This document shows, one piece after another, positions 1-7,424 of a DNA stretch of 13,738 bases. The stretch covers positions 1-13,738 of the forward strand of contig DATFJC010000029.1 in the NCBI GenBank assembly GCA_035269445.1, read 5' to 3'. The notes beneath the pieces were generated by a model. It did not search any database, had not been told where the DNA came from, and worked only from the letters and a program-made list of their open reading frames with translations. Each line of letters begins with the position of its first letter. Position 1 is the first letter of the stretch. The DNA is from DATFJC01 sp035269445 (GTDB taxonomy: Bacteria > Patescibacteriota > Patescibacteriia > UBA2591 > UBA6264). The translations under genes and the position numbers were made by a program.

Positions 1-68
1 TCTTCCTGACGCATTTTTTTTACTTTTCTGCCAGTTGTTTCTCTTTTTTGAATTTTAAGATTTAACAT
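1..68 (-). CDS. rplY: Ribosomal protein bL25 / Ctc family, N-terminal fragment (gene continues off the left edge)
   Basis: The first 22 codons read MLNLKIQKRETTGRKVKKMR plus two more residues. This matches the usual opening of bL25/Ctc proteins, a beta strand followed by 'R...G+..++LR+.G', which bind 5S rRNA in the large ribosomal subunit. Only the first strand and the start of the basic loop are inside the window, so the length and any C-terminal beta-barrel (Ctc) domain cannot be judged. The ATG at 66-68 is the first in frame and lies 9 nt from a good -10 box, with no room for a Shine-Dalgarno site, so the mRNA may be leaderless. It follows rodA on the same strand, 48 nt downstream. Family assignment from so short a fragment is an inference. 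Confidence 0.6.
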   Translation of the reverse strand, partial: MLNLKIQKRETTGRKVKKMRQE

Positions 69-77
69 ACTTAAAAA

Positions 78-106
78 ATTTTACTATATTTTTATTTTTT
101 TGTAAA
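78..106 (-). promoter_or_regulatory. Sigma-70-type promoter of the bL25 gene
   Basis: On the minus strand TTTACA (106-101) and TAAAAT (83-78) are separated by exactly 17 bp. Each hexamer matches the consensus at five of six bases. Transcription would start near 71, only about three bases before the ATG at 68, so this promoter predicts a leaderless or nearly leaderless mRNA. It fills the gap after the rodA stop, where I see no terminator, so read-through from rodA could add to bL25 expression. Confidence 0.65.
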
Positions 107-116
107 GGGTTAGTTT

Positions 117-1208
117 TTAAGACTTAAGAAAGGGTTGATGAATTAAAGAACTTTCCACCAAACCAATAGCCAACATACTAATAACTAAAGAGCTGCCCCC
201 ATAACTCACAAAGGGTAATGGCAAACCTATAATAGGAAAAAGGCCTAAATTCATACTAACATTTACTACCATTTGTAAAAACAAATAAACGGCTATTCCC
301 AAACACAAAACCATACTGAAATTATCATAAACCGCTAAACTAATTTTTACTAGCCGGAATATAACAAATATATAAAGTCCTAAAAGCAATAAGGACCCAA
401 CTAAACCAAATTCTTCCGCTAAAACAGCAAAAACAAAATCATTATGAGATTCTGGCAAAAATTTTAATTGAGATTGGGTTCCTAAACCAAACCCGCGACC
501 AAAAACCTGGCCTGAGCCAACTGCTATTTTTGATTGATTTATTTGATAAACACTATCACCTGAACCTTGCTGGGGAAGCAAAAAGTCTAAGATTCTTGTT
601 TTTTGATAAGGCTTTAAAATAAAAAACCAACTTGAAACAACCAATACAACTATTAAAACAAATAAAGATATTAAATGTTTTTTATTTTTATCCACTAAAA
701 ATAAAATCCCCAAACTTATTATTATAATAACCAAGGCAGAACCTAAATCTGGCTGTCGGATAATAAGATAGACTAAGGGGGCAATTAATAAAAAGCTGAT
801 CAATATATCACTTATCTTAACAGGCCTTCTTGTTTCTTGCCAAAATTTAGCTAAGACTAAAATAGCTACTATTTTGGCTAATTCAGTTGGCTGAAAATTA
901 AAAAAACCTAGATTAAGCCAGCCTCTCACCCCCCTAATCTCTCTCCCAAAAACTAAAACCACTATTAATAAAAAAATTGTTAAAATATATATCCAATATG
1001 TAGTTGATTTAAATAAGCGAAAATCCGTAAAAGTTGTTATAAAAAAAATGGCTAGCCCTATTAAAACAAAAATAGCTTGTTTTTTAAAGTAATTTACCTC
1101 GCCACCCCTTAAAGACAAACTATTTAAAATTGCTAAACCTATTAATATTAATAAAATCATCCCTAAAAACAAACCAAAGTCAAAACGCTTTATTTTTTTT
1201 TGATTCAT
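117..1208 (-). CDS. rodA: RodA/FtsW/SpoVE (SEDS) peptidoglycan polymerase, RodA type
   Basis: SEDS glycosyltransferase of 363 residues, a normal RodA length. It polymerises lipid II into glycan strands, normally together with a class B PBP in the elongation complex. It is an integral membrane protein with about ten hydrophobic helices (for example 11-30, 45-61, 72-88, 135-150, 157-173, 179-197, 270-286, 300-316, 338-354). Family motifs are clear: RGWLNLG at 95-101 followed by QPTELAK at 106-112, RQPDLGSALV at 151-160, the loop SHNDFVFAVLAEEFG at 254-268 with the predicted catalytic Asp257, and PLPFVSYGGSS at 330-340. The ATG at 1206-1208 gives the usual short cytoplasmic tail before helix 1. 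The upstream gene ends 6 nt earlier, so the two probably share an mRNA. RodA fits better than FtsW because of the KPYQ(K/R)TR motif at 199-205 and the lack of division genes nearby, but the split is not certain. Confidence 0.93.
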   Translation of the reverse strand: MNQKKIKRFDFGLFLGMILLILIGLAILNSLSLRGGEVNYFKKQAIFVLIGLAIFFITTFTDFRLFKSTTYWIYILTIFLLIVVLVFGREIRGVRGWLNLGFFNFQPTELAKIVAILVLAKFWQETRRPVKISDILISFLLIAPLVYLIIRQPDLGSALVIIIISLGILFLVDKNKKHLISLFVLIVVLVVSSWFFILKPYQKTRILDFLLPQQGSGDSVYQINQSKIAVGSGQVFGRGFGLGTQSQLKFLPESHNDFVFAVLAEEFGLVGSLLLLGLYIFVIFRLVKISLAVYDNFSMVLCLGIAVYLFLQMVVNVSMNLGLFPIIGLPLPFVSYGGSSLVISMLAIGLVESSLIHQPFLKS

Positions 1209-1214
1209 AAAAAA

Positions 1215-2054
1215 TTACTTTACTGGCATATAGACATCTTTGTCAAAAATATCTAACAAAGGAACGACCTTAATGCTTTGAGTGGCTGGAATATTGGGCC
1301 AACTAAGACGCATATTTCTAGTTTCTTCAGACATTAATTCTTTAACAGGCAATCTATCTATTCCAACTATTTTATTCGCTCTATTGTAGAGTATAATAAG
1401 GCAAGGAATATCCCAAAAACTATAAATAGAATTATTGGTTATATCAAAATTAACCACTGGAATACTTACCATTTCATTTTTAGGCACCATAAAATCAATT
1501 TGGGCATTACTAATATCAATCTTTGATAAAATATTTAATCGATCCCTGTCTTTTCTTTTAATTCTTTTCCAGTCAATATCTTCAATAATAAAATCTATCT
1601 TTTCAAAACTTCCAACCTCTTTTTGAAAAAAGGTAGCAAAAGCAAATGATTTAGGCAACACAAATATTTCTTTTAATTTAGTCTTATTATTTCCCCAACT
1701 ATATCTATATTTAAGAGATTTTACACGCCAATATTCATTGGGATTAGAAACCTTAGTTAAAAAATCATAAAAATTCTCTTTTGATTCTAAAGCTGTATTT
1801 TTAAGAATCAAAATATCAGCTGGTTTAATGTGGTCATGTAAGGCAGCATAATCTATTCTATCTTGGGTTAAGAGTTTTAAATTTTCTTGATGAAGTTCTG
1901 TGTTTTGAATGTAAATAACTAAATTATAAGCGAAAATACCCCACCATAAAACTATTAAAAAGGTTAAAATAATATAAATAAAATTTTTAATCTTGTCTTT
2001 ATTGGCAAGATACCAACGAGTATATTTTATTTCTTTAGGACTTATTATAGCCAT
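1215..2054 (-). CDS. Unidentified single-pass membrane protein cotranscribed with rodA, possible FxLYD-like C-terminal domain
   Basis: I do not recognise this 279-residue protein by name. It has a basic cytoplasmic tail (1-23), one strong transmembrane helix (about 24-49, no signal-peptidase site visible) and a roughly 230-residue extracytoplasmic part. After the membrane comes a helical stretch rich in charged residues (50-105), then mixed strand-like sequence. The last 80 residues (about 199-275) alternate in a beta-sandwich manner: 'NFDITNNS', then 'CLIILYNRANKIVGIDRLPV', then 'LSWPN' and a terminal 'VVPLLDIFDKDVYMP'. This resembles FxLYD/Ig-like domains, in which a variable strand pair is followed by 'v.lYd..gkvvg'. 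That is my inference from pattern only. Its stop lies 6 nt before rodA and both leave from one promoter, so a cell-envelope role beside RodA is plausible. The ATG at 2052-2054 lies 6 nt from the -10 box and lacks a ribosome binding site. Confidence 0.8.
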   Translation of the reverse strand: MAIISPKEIKYTRWYLANKDKIKNFIYIILTFLIVLWWGIFAYNLVIYIQNTELHQENLKLLTQDRIDYAALHDHIKPADILILKNTALESKENFYDFLTKVSNPNEYWRVKSLKYRYSWGNNKTKLKEIFVLPKSFAFATFFQKEVGSFEKIDFIIEDIDWKRIKRKDRDRLNILSKIDISNAQIDFMVPKNEMVSIPVVNFDITNNSIYSFWDIPCLIILYNRANKIVGIDRLPVKELMSEETRNMRLSWPNIPATQSIKVVPLLDIFDKDVYMPVK

Positions 2055-2060
2055 ATTTTT

Positions 2061-2089
2061 ATTATAATCTAATTTTATTAAATTGACAA
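2061..2089 (-). promoter_or_regulatory. Sigma-70-type promoter of the 279-residue protein gene and rodA
   Basis: On the minus strand TTGTCA (2089-2084) and a perfect TATAAT (2066-2061) are 17 bp apart. Only 6 nt lie between the -10 box and the ATG at 2054, so transcription should begin at or within a base or two of the start codon and the mRNA should be leaderless. The -35 hexamer overlaps that of the opposing uvrB promoter. Confidence 0.78.
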
Positions 2090-2110
2090 ACTATTTAATT
2101 AACATATAAT
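2083..2110 (+). promoter_or_regulatory. Sigma-70-type promoter of uvrB-uvrA
   Basis: Perfect TTGACA (2083-2088) and perfect TATAAT (2105-2110) with a 16-bp spacer. Transcription should start near 2117, giving a leader of about 70 nt before uvrB. Five of the six -35 bases (2084-2088) are also part of the -35 box of the leftward promoter, so RNA polymerase probably cannot occupy both promoters at once. Confidence 0.8.
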
Positions 2111-2116
2111 CAAGCC

Positions 2117-2160
2117 AAAGACCTACCCCCTGTTACCATTGTAACCGGGATCTTTTTTCT
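2117..2160 (+). promoter_or_regulatory. uvrB leader hairpin plus T-run: possible attenuator or repressor operator
   Basis: The predicted uvrB transcript begins with a compact fold. The perfect dyad GTTAC (2132-2136), loop CATT, GTAAC (2141-2145) is extended after one mismatch by CCC (2128-2130) with GGG (2147-2149). It can be closed further by AAAGA (2117-2121) with TCTTT (2151-2155). The hairpin is followed by ATCTTTTTTCT (2150-2160). This has the layout of an intrinsic terminator but sits upstream of uvrB, about 40 nt after the predicted start. It could be an attenuator, a short terminated leader RNA, a 5' stabilising hairpin, or, read as DNA, a palindromic operator. The palindrome is not a standard LexA box of the E. 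coli (CTGT-N8-ACAG) or Bacillus (GAAC-N4-GTTC) type. It is GC-rich against an AT-rich background, which argues for a function. Confidence 0.5.
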
Positions 2161-2187
2161 ATCTTAAATTAAAATTAATAATAATTT

Positions 2188-4185
2188 ATGTCATTTAATA
2201 TTGAATCAAAATACAAGCCAAGCGGTGATCAACCAAAGGCAATTAAAAAACTAATCCAAGGCTTAAAAAAGGGCTATAACCACCAAACCTTACTTGGGGT
2301 AACTGGGTCAGGGAAAACTTTTAGTATTGCCAATGTAATTAAAACTATTAAGCGCCCAACACTAGTTATTGCCCATAACAAAACTTTAGCAGCCCAACTT
2401 TGCAATGAATTTAGAACTCTTTTTCCTCAAGCCTCAGTTCATTATTTTGTTTCCTACTATGATTATTATCAACCGGAAAGTTATTTACCAAATAGTGACA
2501 CCTATATTGGTAAAGAGGCAATGATAAATGAAGAGATTGATAAATTAAGACATGCGGCTACAGCCTCTCTTTTAACTCAACGTCAAGTAATAATCGTGGC
2601 TTCTGTTTCTTGTATTTATGGACTAGGATCACCAAAAAATTACCAAGAAAAAATAATCCATATTAAAAAAGGAGACAAAATTACTAGAAATGATTTAATT
2701 AAAAAGTTAATAGAAATTCAATTTACTAGAACTAATAGTGATTTAAAAAGAGGCTATTTTAGAGTCCAGGGCAATAACTGGGAAATTATGCCTCCAGCTG
2801 AAGAAATTATATATAATTTTGAATTAAGCCACGATGATATTGTTCAAGATATCTATAAAATAAATCCTGTTAAGGGCTTTATCCCAGGAAAAACTCCCAA
2901 GGTAAATGACTTTGTGGTCTCGCCTGCTCGCCACTTTATAACCAAAAAACCAAAAAGAAAAAAGGCAGTGAAAAAAATAGAACAAGAATTAAAACAACGT
3001 ATTAAATATTTTGAAGAAAGAGGAGAACTTTTAGAAGCTGAAAGAATTGAAAGAAGAACAAAGTCCGATATAGCAATGATAAAAGAAGTTGGTTATTGTA
3101 ATGGAATTGAAAATTATTCAAGACATTTATCTAATAGAAAAAAGGGGGAACCATCACCAACCTTAATTGACTACTTCCCTTCTGACTTTTTAACTGTTGT
3201 TGATGAATCTCACGTTACAATACCTCAAATAAGAGGGATGTTTGCTGGGGACAGGTCAAGAAAAAAAACCCTAGTAAAACACGGCTTTCGGCTACCCTCA
3301 GCCCTAGACAATAGGCCTTTAAAATTTAACGAATTTGAGAAAAAAATAAATCAAGTAATTTATACCTCTGCTACGCCTGGGGACTATGAAAAAAGAAAAA
3401 GTAGTCAAATTGTTGAACAAATTATTAGACCTACCGGCTTAATAGATCCCAAGCTTTTAATTAAACCTGCCAAGGGTCAAATAAATGATTTAATAAAAAG
3501 AATTGAGAAAAAGGTTGAAAAAAAAGAAAGGGTTTTAGTTACAACCTTAACTAAAAAAATGGCTGAAGATTTAAGTGGCTATCTTCAAGATAAAAACTTT
3601 AAAGTTAAATACCTGCACAGTGATATAGAAACCTTAGATAGAATTAAAACACTAACAAAATTAAGACGAGGCGACATAGATATTATAGTTGGGGTTAATC
3701 TTTTAAGGGAGGGATTAGATCTGCCCGAGGTTACTTTAATTGGAATACTTGATGCTGACAAAGAAGGATTTTTAAGAAGTTTTACTTCTTTAATTCAGGT
3801 TATAGGACGGGCAGCAAGAAATGTTAAAGGTAAAGTTATTCTTTATGCTGATAAAAAAACAAAATCTTTAAAACAAGCCATAAAAGAAACAGAAAGAAGA
3901 AGAGAAAAGCAAATTGACTATAATAAAAAGCATAATATAACCCCAAAAACTATTATTAAAGACATATCTGATATTATTCCGATTGAAGTAGATGAAGTTT
4001 TAAATATTGAATCTAAACCCTTACCGGAAAATAAAGAACAAATAAAAAAATCAATAAATAAAAAAGAAAAAGAAATGAGAATAGCTGCCAAAGAGCTTAA
4101 CTTTGAGTTGGCAGCCATTTTAAGAGATGAAATTAAAGAACTTTCTAAAAAGCTAAAAAACAAAAAAAATGAAAAAGAAAATTAA
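2188..4185 (+). CDS. uvrB: UvrABC system protein B (damage-verifying helicase-like subunit)
   Basis: UvrB receives damaged DNA from UvrA, inserts its beta-hairpin between the strands, verifies the lesion using ATP, and recruits UvrC. At 665 residues it is full length. Seen in order: the N-terminal 'SGDQPKAI' (12-19), Walker A GVTGSGKT (37-44), the beta-hairpin region rich in Tyr (YYDYYQPESYLP, 90-101) continuing to about 125, the motif II box DESH near 337, the SATPGDYE motif, helicase motifs V and VI ('LREGLDLPEV' and 'QVIGRAARN'), and a C-terminal UVR motif ('AAKELNFELAAILRDEIKEL') that pairs with the UVR motif of UvrC. The ATG at 2188 gives the standard family N-terminus (MxFxLxSxYxPxGDQP). 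It has no Shine-Dalgarno sequence. The gene overlaps uvrA by 17 bp and is the first gene of the repair operon, behind its own strong promoter and structured leader. Confidence 0.97.
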   Translation: MSFNIESKYKPSGDQPKAIKKLIQGLKKGYNHQTLLGVTGSGKTFSIANVIKTIKRPTLVIAHNKTLAAQLCNEFRTLFPQASVHYFVSYYDYYQPESYLPNSDTYIGKEAMINEEIDKLRHAATASLLTQRQVIIVASVSCIYGLGSPKNYQEKIIHIKKGDKITRNDLIKKLIEIQFTRTNSDLKRGYFRVQGNNWEIMPPAEEIIYNFELSHDDIVQDIYKINPVKGFIPGKTPKVNDFVVSPARHFITKKPKRKKAVKKIEQELKQRIKYFEERGELLEAERIERRTKSDIAMIKEVGYCNGIENYSRHLSNRKKGEPSPTLIDYFPSDFLTVVDESHVTIPQIRGMFAGDRSRKKTLVKHGFRLPSALDNRPLKFNEFEKKINQVIYTSATPGDYEKRKSSQIVEQIIRPTGLIDPKLLIKPAKGQINDLIKRIEKKVEKKERVLVTTLTKKMAEDLSGYLQDKNFKVKYLHSDIETLDRIKTLTKLRRGDIDIIVGVNLLREGLDLPEVTLIGILDADKEGFLRSFTSLIQVIGRAARNVKGKVILYADKKTKSLKQAIKETERRREKQIDYNKKHNITPKTIIKDISDIIPIEVDEVLNIESKPLPENKEQIKKSINKKEKEMRIAAKELNFELAAILRDEIKELSKKLKNKKNEKEN

Positions 4186-6688
4186 AATAAAAGGAGCTCG
4201 CGAACATAATCTTAAAGATATTAATGTTGAGTTTCCAAAAAATAAAATGTCAGTCATAACTGGTGTATCAGGGTCTGGTAAATCAAGTCTGGCTTTTAAT
4301 ACACTTTTTGCAGAAGGCCAAAGAAGATATATTGAATCTTTGTCTTCATATGCTAGACAATTTTTAGATAAAATAGATAAGCCTGATGTAGATGAAATTA
4401 GCGGACTTTCTCCGGCTATTTCCATAAATCAAAAAAGATCTTCCCATAATCCCCGTTCAACAGTAGCTACAATAACTGAAATATATGATTATATGAGAGT
4501 ACTTTTTGCAAGAGCCGGCACCCCCCATTGCCCTAATTGTGGCAGCAAAATAAAAAGCTTAAGCAATCAAAAAATAGTTGATAAAGCTATAGATTTTGTA
4601 AAAAACACAAAAGGAAAAACCTTAACTATTTTTGCTCCTGTTATTAGAGGGAGAAAAGGACAGTACTACCAATTATTATATGACTTTTTAAATAATGGTT
4701 TTACTAAAGCAAGAATTGACGGAAAAACTTATTCCTTAAAACAAAGAATAATTTTAGACCAAAACAAAAAACACACTATTGAGATTATTGTTGATGAATT
4801 ACCCAAAAAACTAGATTTTTCTAAAAAGGATCAAAGATCAAGATTGGCCAAGGCCATTGAAAATGGTTTAGAAAAGGGAAAAGATGTTGTTACATTAAAA
4901 ATTGGCAAAGAAGAAATATCTTTTTCTTCAAAATTTTCATGTCCAAAGTGCCAATTTTCTTTTCCTGAAATTGAGCCTCGCCTATTTTCCTTTAATAGTC
5001 CTTATGGGGCATGTGAAGAGTGCCATGGTATTGGAACAGTTGCTTATAGGTCCAAAAAGCCCTGCCCTAAATGTCAAGGAAACCGTTTAAGAAAAGAAGC
5101 TTTAAGCATTACCATTGAAGATAAAAATATTATTGAAGTCACTCGTTTATCAATTGAAAAAGCTTGGGAATTTTTTACAAAATTAAGTGACAAAGAAAGC
5201 TTTAAAAGCAAAATAACCATTCCACCACTTAGAGAAATAAATAATAGACTCTCCTTTTTAATGGATGTTGGTCTAGATTATTTAACCCTTGATAGAACAG
5301 CTGGCACTTTATCTGGGGGTGAAGCCCAAAGGATTAGATTGGCCACCCAAATTGGCTCCCAATTAACAGGAACACTTTATGTTTTAGACGAACCAACAAT
5401 AGGGCTTCATCAAAAAGATAATGCCCGCCTTATTAATACTTTAAAAAACTTAAGAGATCTTGGTAATACCATAATAGTAGTAGAGCACGATAAGCAAACA
5501 ATATTAACAAGTGATTATATTCTTGACCTAGGACCAGGGCCTGGCAAGCATGGCGGTGAAATTGTAACTTCGGGAAAAACTAAAGACGTTTTACTAAAAA
5601 AAGAATATGAAAATTCTTTAACTGTTAAATACTTAAAAGGTAAAGTAAAAATTCCATTACCTAAGCGCAGATCAACCTTAAACACCAAAAGATTAATTTT
5701 AGAAAATATTCATGCTAACAATATTAATGGAGCAACTGTAAAAATTCCCCTTCAAAGATTAAATGTTTTAACAGGGGTATCTGGTTCTGGCAAAAGCACT
5801 CTTATGCAAGACGCTTTATATAAAACTTTAATTAATAAATTATATGGTGTAAAAAAATATGATCCTGGAAAAATAAAACAAATAAAAGGACTTGATCAAA
5901 TAAATAGGGTAATAGATATTGATCAATCATCTATTGGAAAAACACCTCGTTCTAATCCTGCTACTTATACTAAAATATGGGAAGAAATTAGAATTCTTTT
6001 TGCTGCCACAGAAGAAGCAAGGATAAGAGGTTTTACTAAATCAAGATTTAGCTTTAATACAAAACAAGGAAGATGCGAAAATTGTAAAGGTTTAGGACAA
6101 ATTTCCATTGAAATGCACTTTCTTCCAACCGTTTATATCACCTGTGAAGTTTGTAAGGGTAAAAGATTTGACCGAGAAACCTTAGAAGTTAAGTACCATA
6201 ATAAAAATATTTATCAAATACTTGATATGACTATTAACGAAGCTTATGACTTTTTTAAGGACATTCCCAAGTTAAAAGACAAGCTTGAGACCCTTAAACA
6301 AGTAGGCCTGGGATACTTAAAACTTGGCCAACCCTCTCCCACCCTTTCCGGAGGTGAAGCTCAAAGAATAAAACTAGCCAAAGAACTTGGAAGACATGAC
6401 AATAGAAACACCCTTTATCTTTTAGATGAACCAACTACTGGCCTTCACTTTGAAGATGTAAAAAAACTACTTTCTGTTTTGCAAAGTCTTGTAGATAGGG
6501 GTAATACTGTTTTAATTATTGAACATAACCTAGATGTTATTAAATCAGCTGACTGGGTAATTGATCTTGGCCCAGGTGGAGGAGATAGAGGCGGCAAAAT
6601 CGTAGTAGCTGGAACACCAGAACTAGTAGCCAAAACCAAAAGAAGTTATACTGGAAAATATTTAAAAAAAACCTTAAATATAAGTTAA
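4169..6688 (+). CDS. uvrA: UvrABC system protein A lacking the insertion domain
   Basis: UvrA is a dimeric ABC-type ATPase that finds DNA damage and loads UvrB. The start is 'KIKGAREHNLKDI', as expected, and overlaps uvrB by 17 bp, which suggests translational coupling. Seen in order: Walker A GVSGSGKS (32-39), the UvrB-binding region starting at the CPNC knuckle (121-124) and running to about 250, zinc-module cysteines C258, C261, C282 and C285, the PCPKC segment (298-302), signature LSGGEAQRI (381-389), Walker B VLDEPT (405-410), second Walker A (536-543), zinc-finger cysteines C636, C639, C659 and C662, second signature (727-735), and LLDEPT (751-756). The 839-residue length is about 100 short of the usual 940. 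The whole deficit falls between GIG (287-289) and PCPKC (298), exactly where the insertion domain normally sits. UvrB-binding and DNA-binding zinc elements remain, so it should work as a UvrB-loading UvrA, not a UvrA2-type paralogue. Downstream, a new promoter follows within 10 nt. Confidence 0.97.
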   Translation: MKKKIKIKGAREHNLKDINVEFPKNKMSVITGVSGSGKSSLAFNTLFAEGQRRYIESLSSYARQFLDKIDKPDVDEISGLSPAISINQKRSSHNPRSTVATITEIYDYMRVLFARAGTPHCPNCGSKIKSLSNQKIVDKAIDFVKNTKGKTLTIFAPVIRGRKGQYYQLLYDFLNNGFTKARIDGKTYSLKQRIILDQNKKHTIEIIVDELPKKLDFSKKDQRSRLAKAIENGLEKGKDVVTLKIGKEEISFSSKFSCPKCQFSFPEIEPRLFSFNSPYGACEECHGIGTVAYRSKKPCPKCQGNRLRKEALSITIEDKNIIEVTRLSIEKAWEFFTKLSDKESFKSKITIPPLREINNRLSFLMDVGLDYLTLDRTAGTLSGGEAQRIRLATQIGSQLTGTLYVLDEPTIGLHQKDNARLINTLKNLRDLGNTIIVVEHDKQTILTSDYILDLGPGPGKHGGEIVTSGKTKDVLLKKEYENSLTVKYLKGKVKIPLPKRRSTLNTKRLILENIHANNINGATVKIPLQRLNVLTGVSGSGKSTLMQDALYKTLINKLYGVKKYDPGKIKQIKGLDQINRVIDIDQSSIGKTPRSNPATYTKIWEEIRILFAATEEARIRGFTKSRFSFNTKQGRCENCKGLGQISIEMHFLPTVYITCEVCKGKRFDRETLEVKYHNKNIYQILDMTINEAYDFFKDIPKLKDKLETLKQVGLGYLKLGQPSPTLSGGEAQRIKLAKELGRHDNRNTLYLLDEPTTGLHFEDVKKLLSVLQSLVDRGNTVLIIEHNLDVIKSADWVIDLGPGGGDRGGKIVVAGTPELVAKTKRSYTGKYLKKTLNIS

Positions 6689-6696
6689 AAAATATC

Positions 6697-6725
6697 TTGA
6701 CAAAAAGAAAATTTTTTGCTATATT
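6697..6725 (+). promoter_or_regulatory. Sigma-70-type promoter of the SPFH-like membrane protein gene
   Basis: Perfect TTGACA (6697-6702) and TATATT (6720-6725) with a 17-bp spacer, starting 9 nt after the uvrA stop. The predicted start near 6732 lies in the small dyad CAAT-AA-ATTG (6731-6740), which could be an operator, though a dyad this short may be chance. The promoter separates this gene from the uvrBA transcript. Confidence 0.75.
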
Positions 6726-6755
6726 AAAGGCAATAAATTGTTAATTAAAACCAAA

Positions 6756-6762
6756 AAGGAGG
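6756..6762 (+). promoter_or_regulatory. Consensus Shine-Dalgarno site, the only strong one in the window
   Basis: AAGGAGG is fully complementary to the classical 16S rRNA tail and stands 4 nt before the ATG at 6767. No other complete gene here has a comparable site. It fixes the start codon of the downstream gene and suggests unusually strong translation. Confidence 0.85.
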
Positions 6763-6766
6763 AAAA

Positions 6767-7417
6767 ATGAAAAACAATTGGAAGGTTCTAATCCCAGTAT
6801 GGATTGTATGGGGTTTAATGACAATTTTCTCTATTTTCACAGGCACTATTACTATCTATGCCATTAGTACATTGGTTGCTGTGATAATTATAACTTATTT
6901 GATATACCTAATAAAAAATTCAGCTAAGTTAATTATCACCATAGGCACAATTATCCTAATAGCAACTACCATGATAGTTCATGTACCAAAAGGGGAAATT
7001 GTAATAGTTGATAGCGGCAATATCACCTATGTTAAAGAAAATACTTTTTTTACCACACCCTTTTTTTGTCACTCTCTAACCTATGTTAAGCCAGAAAAGA
7101 CATATAAGGTTCGTTATGGCATAAGAATAAGGAACAACCAAAAAATGGTTTGGGATTTTAAACTAAAGCTAAAAAGATTTGCTGACAAAGCTTTTGTTTT
7201 AAACCTTATAAAAGAGTTTGGTTTAAATGGTTGGGAAAAGCGCTTATCTACTGCAGTGGAAAAAAACATAAGAGACAGACTTTCAACAATGCACCCAAAC
7301 AATCACCTTCCCTTGGAGTTTAATCTAGAATTAAACAAAGAAGAAAAACTTAGATTAAACAAGTTGGGCTACAGAATAATTCAGGCAAAAGCCCAAAACG
7401 GAAGAATCTTTAAGTAA
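6767..7417 (+). CDS. Three-helix membrane protein with possible minimal SPFH/band-7-like domain
   Basis: I cannot name this 216-residue protein. The N-terminal third holds three closely spaced transmembrane helices (about 8-26, 28-48, 53-73). The rest is soluble and opens with 'VPKGEIVIVDSGN' (73-85), followed by a 'tPFF' turn, strands, and an amphipathic segment ending 'VEKNIRDRLSTM' (164-175). That order resembles the SPFH/stomatin/HflK-type fold: 'vp.ge.gvv...G', '..P', strands, then a helix with 'l...lr..l'. The resemblance is a pattern inference and the domain would be short. C101 is the only cysteine I see in the soluble part. The gene is its own unit between uvrA and uvrC, with its own promoter, a perfect Shine-Dalgarno site and an intrinsic terminator, so its position in the repair cluster need not mean a repair role. 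Its expression signals differ from all its neighbours, hinting at high expression or a separate history. Confidence 0.8.
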   Translation: MKNNWKVLIPVWIVWGLMTIFSIFTGTITIYAISTLVAVIIITYLIYLIKNSAKLIITIGTIILIATTMIVHVPKGEIVIVDSGNITYVKENTFFTTPFFCHSLTYVKPEKTYKVRYGIRIRNNQKMVWDFKLKLKRFADKAFVLNLIKEFGLNGWEKRLSTAVEKNIRDRLSTMHPNNHLPLEFNLELNKEEKLRLNKLGYRIIQAKAQNGRIFK

Positions 7418-7424
7418 TTATTAT

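Noticed and set aside
2130..2145. Classical E. coli-type LexA box in the uvrB leader
   Set aside because: CTGT at 2130-2133 is followed 8 nt later by TAAC, not ACAG. The dyad is real but does not match the known E. coli or Bacillus operator, so I report it as an unassigned element.
4153..4425. Open frame of 90 codons on the minus strand across the uvrB/uvrA junction
   Set aside because: It lies opposite strongly conserved uvrA sequence, has a Phe-rich low-complexity end produced by A-rich coding DNA, and has no promoter or family pattern. The other short antisense frames (for example 7685-7912, 10730-10978, 12741-12941) were rejected for the same reasons.
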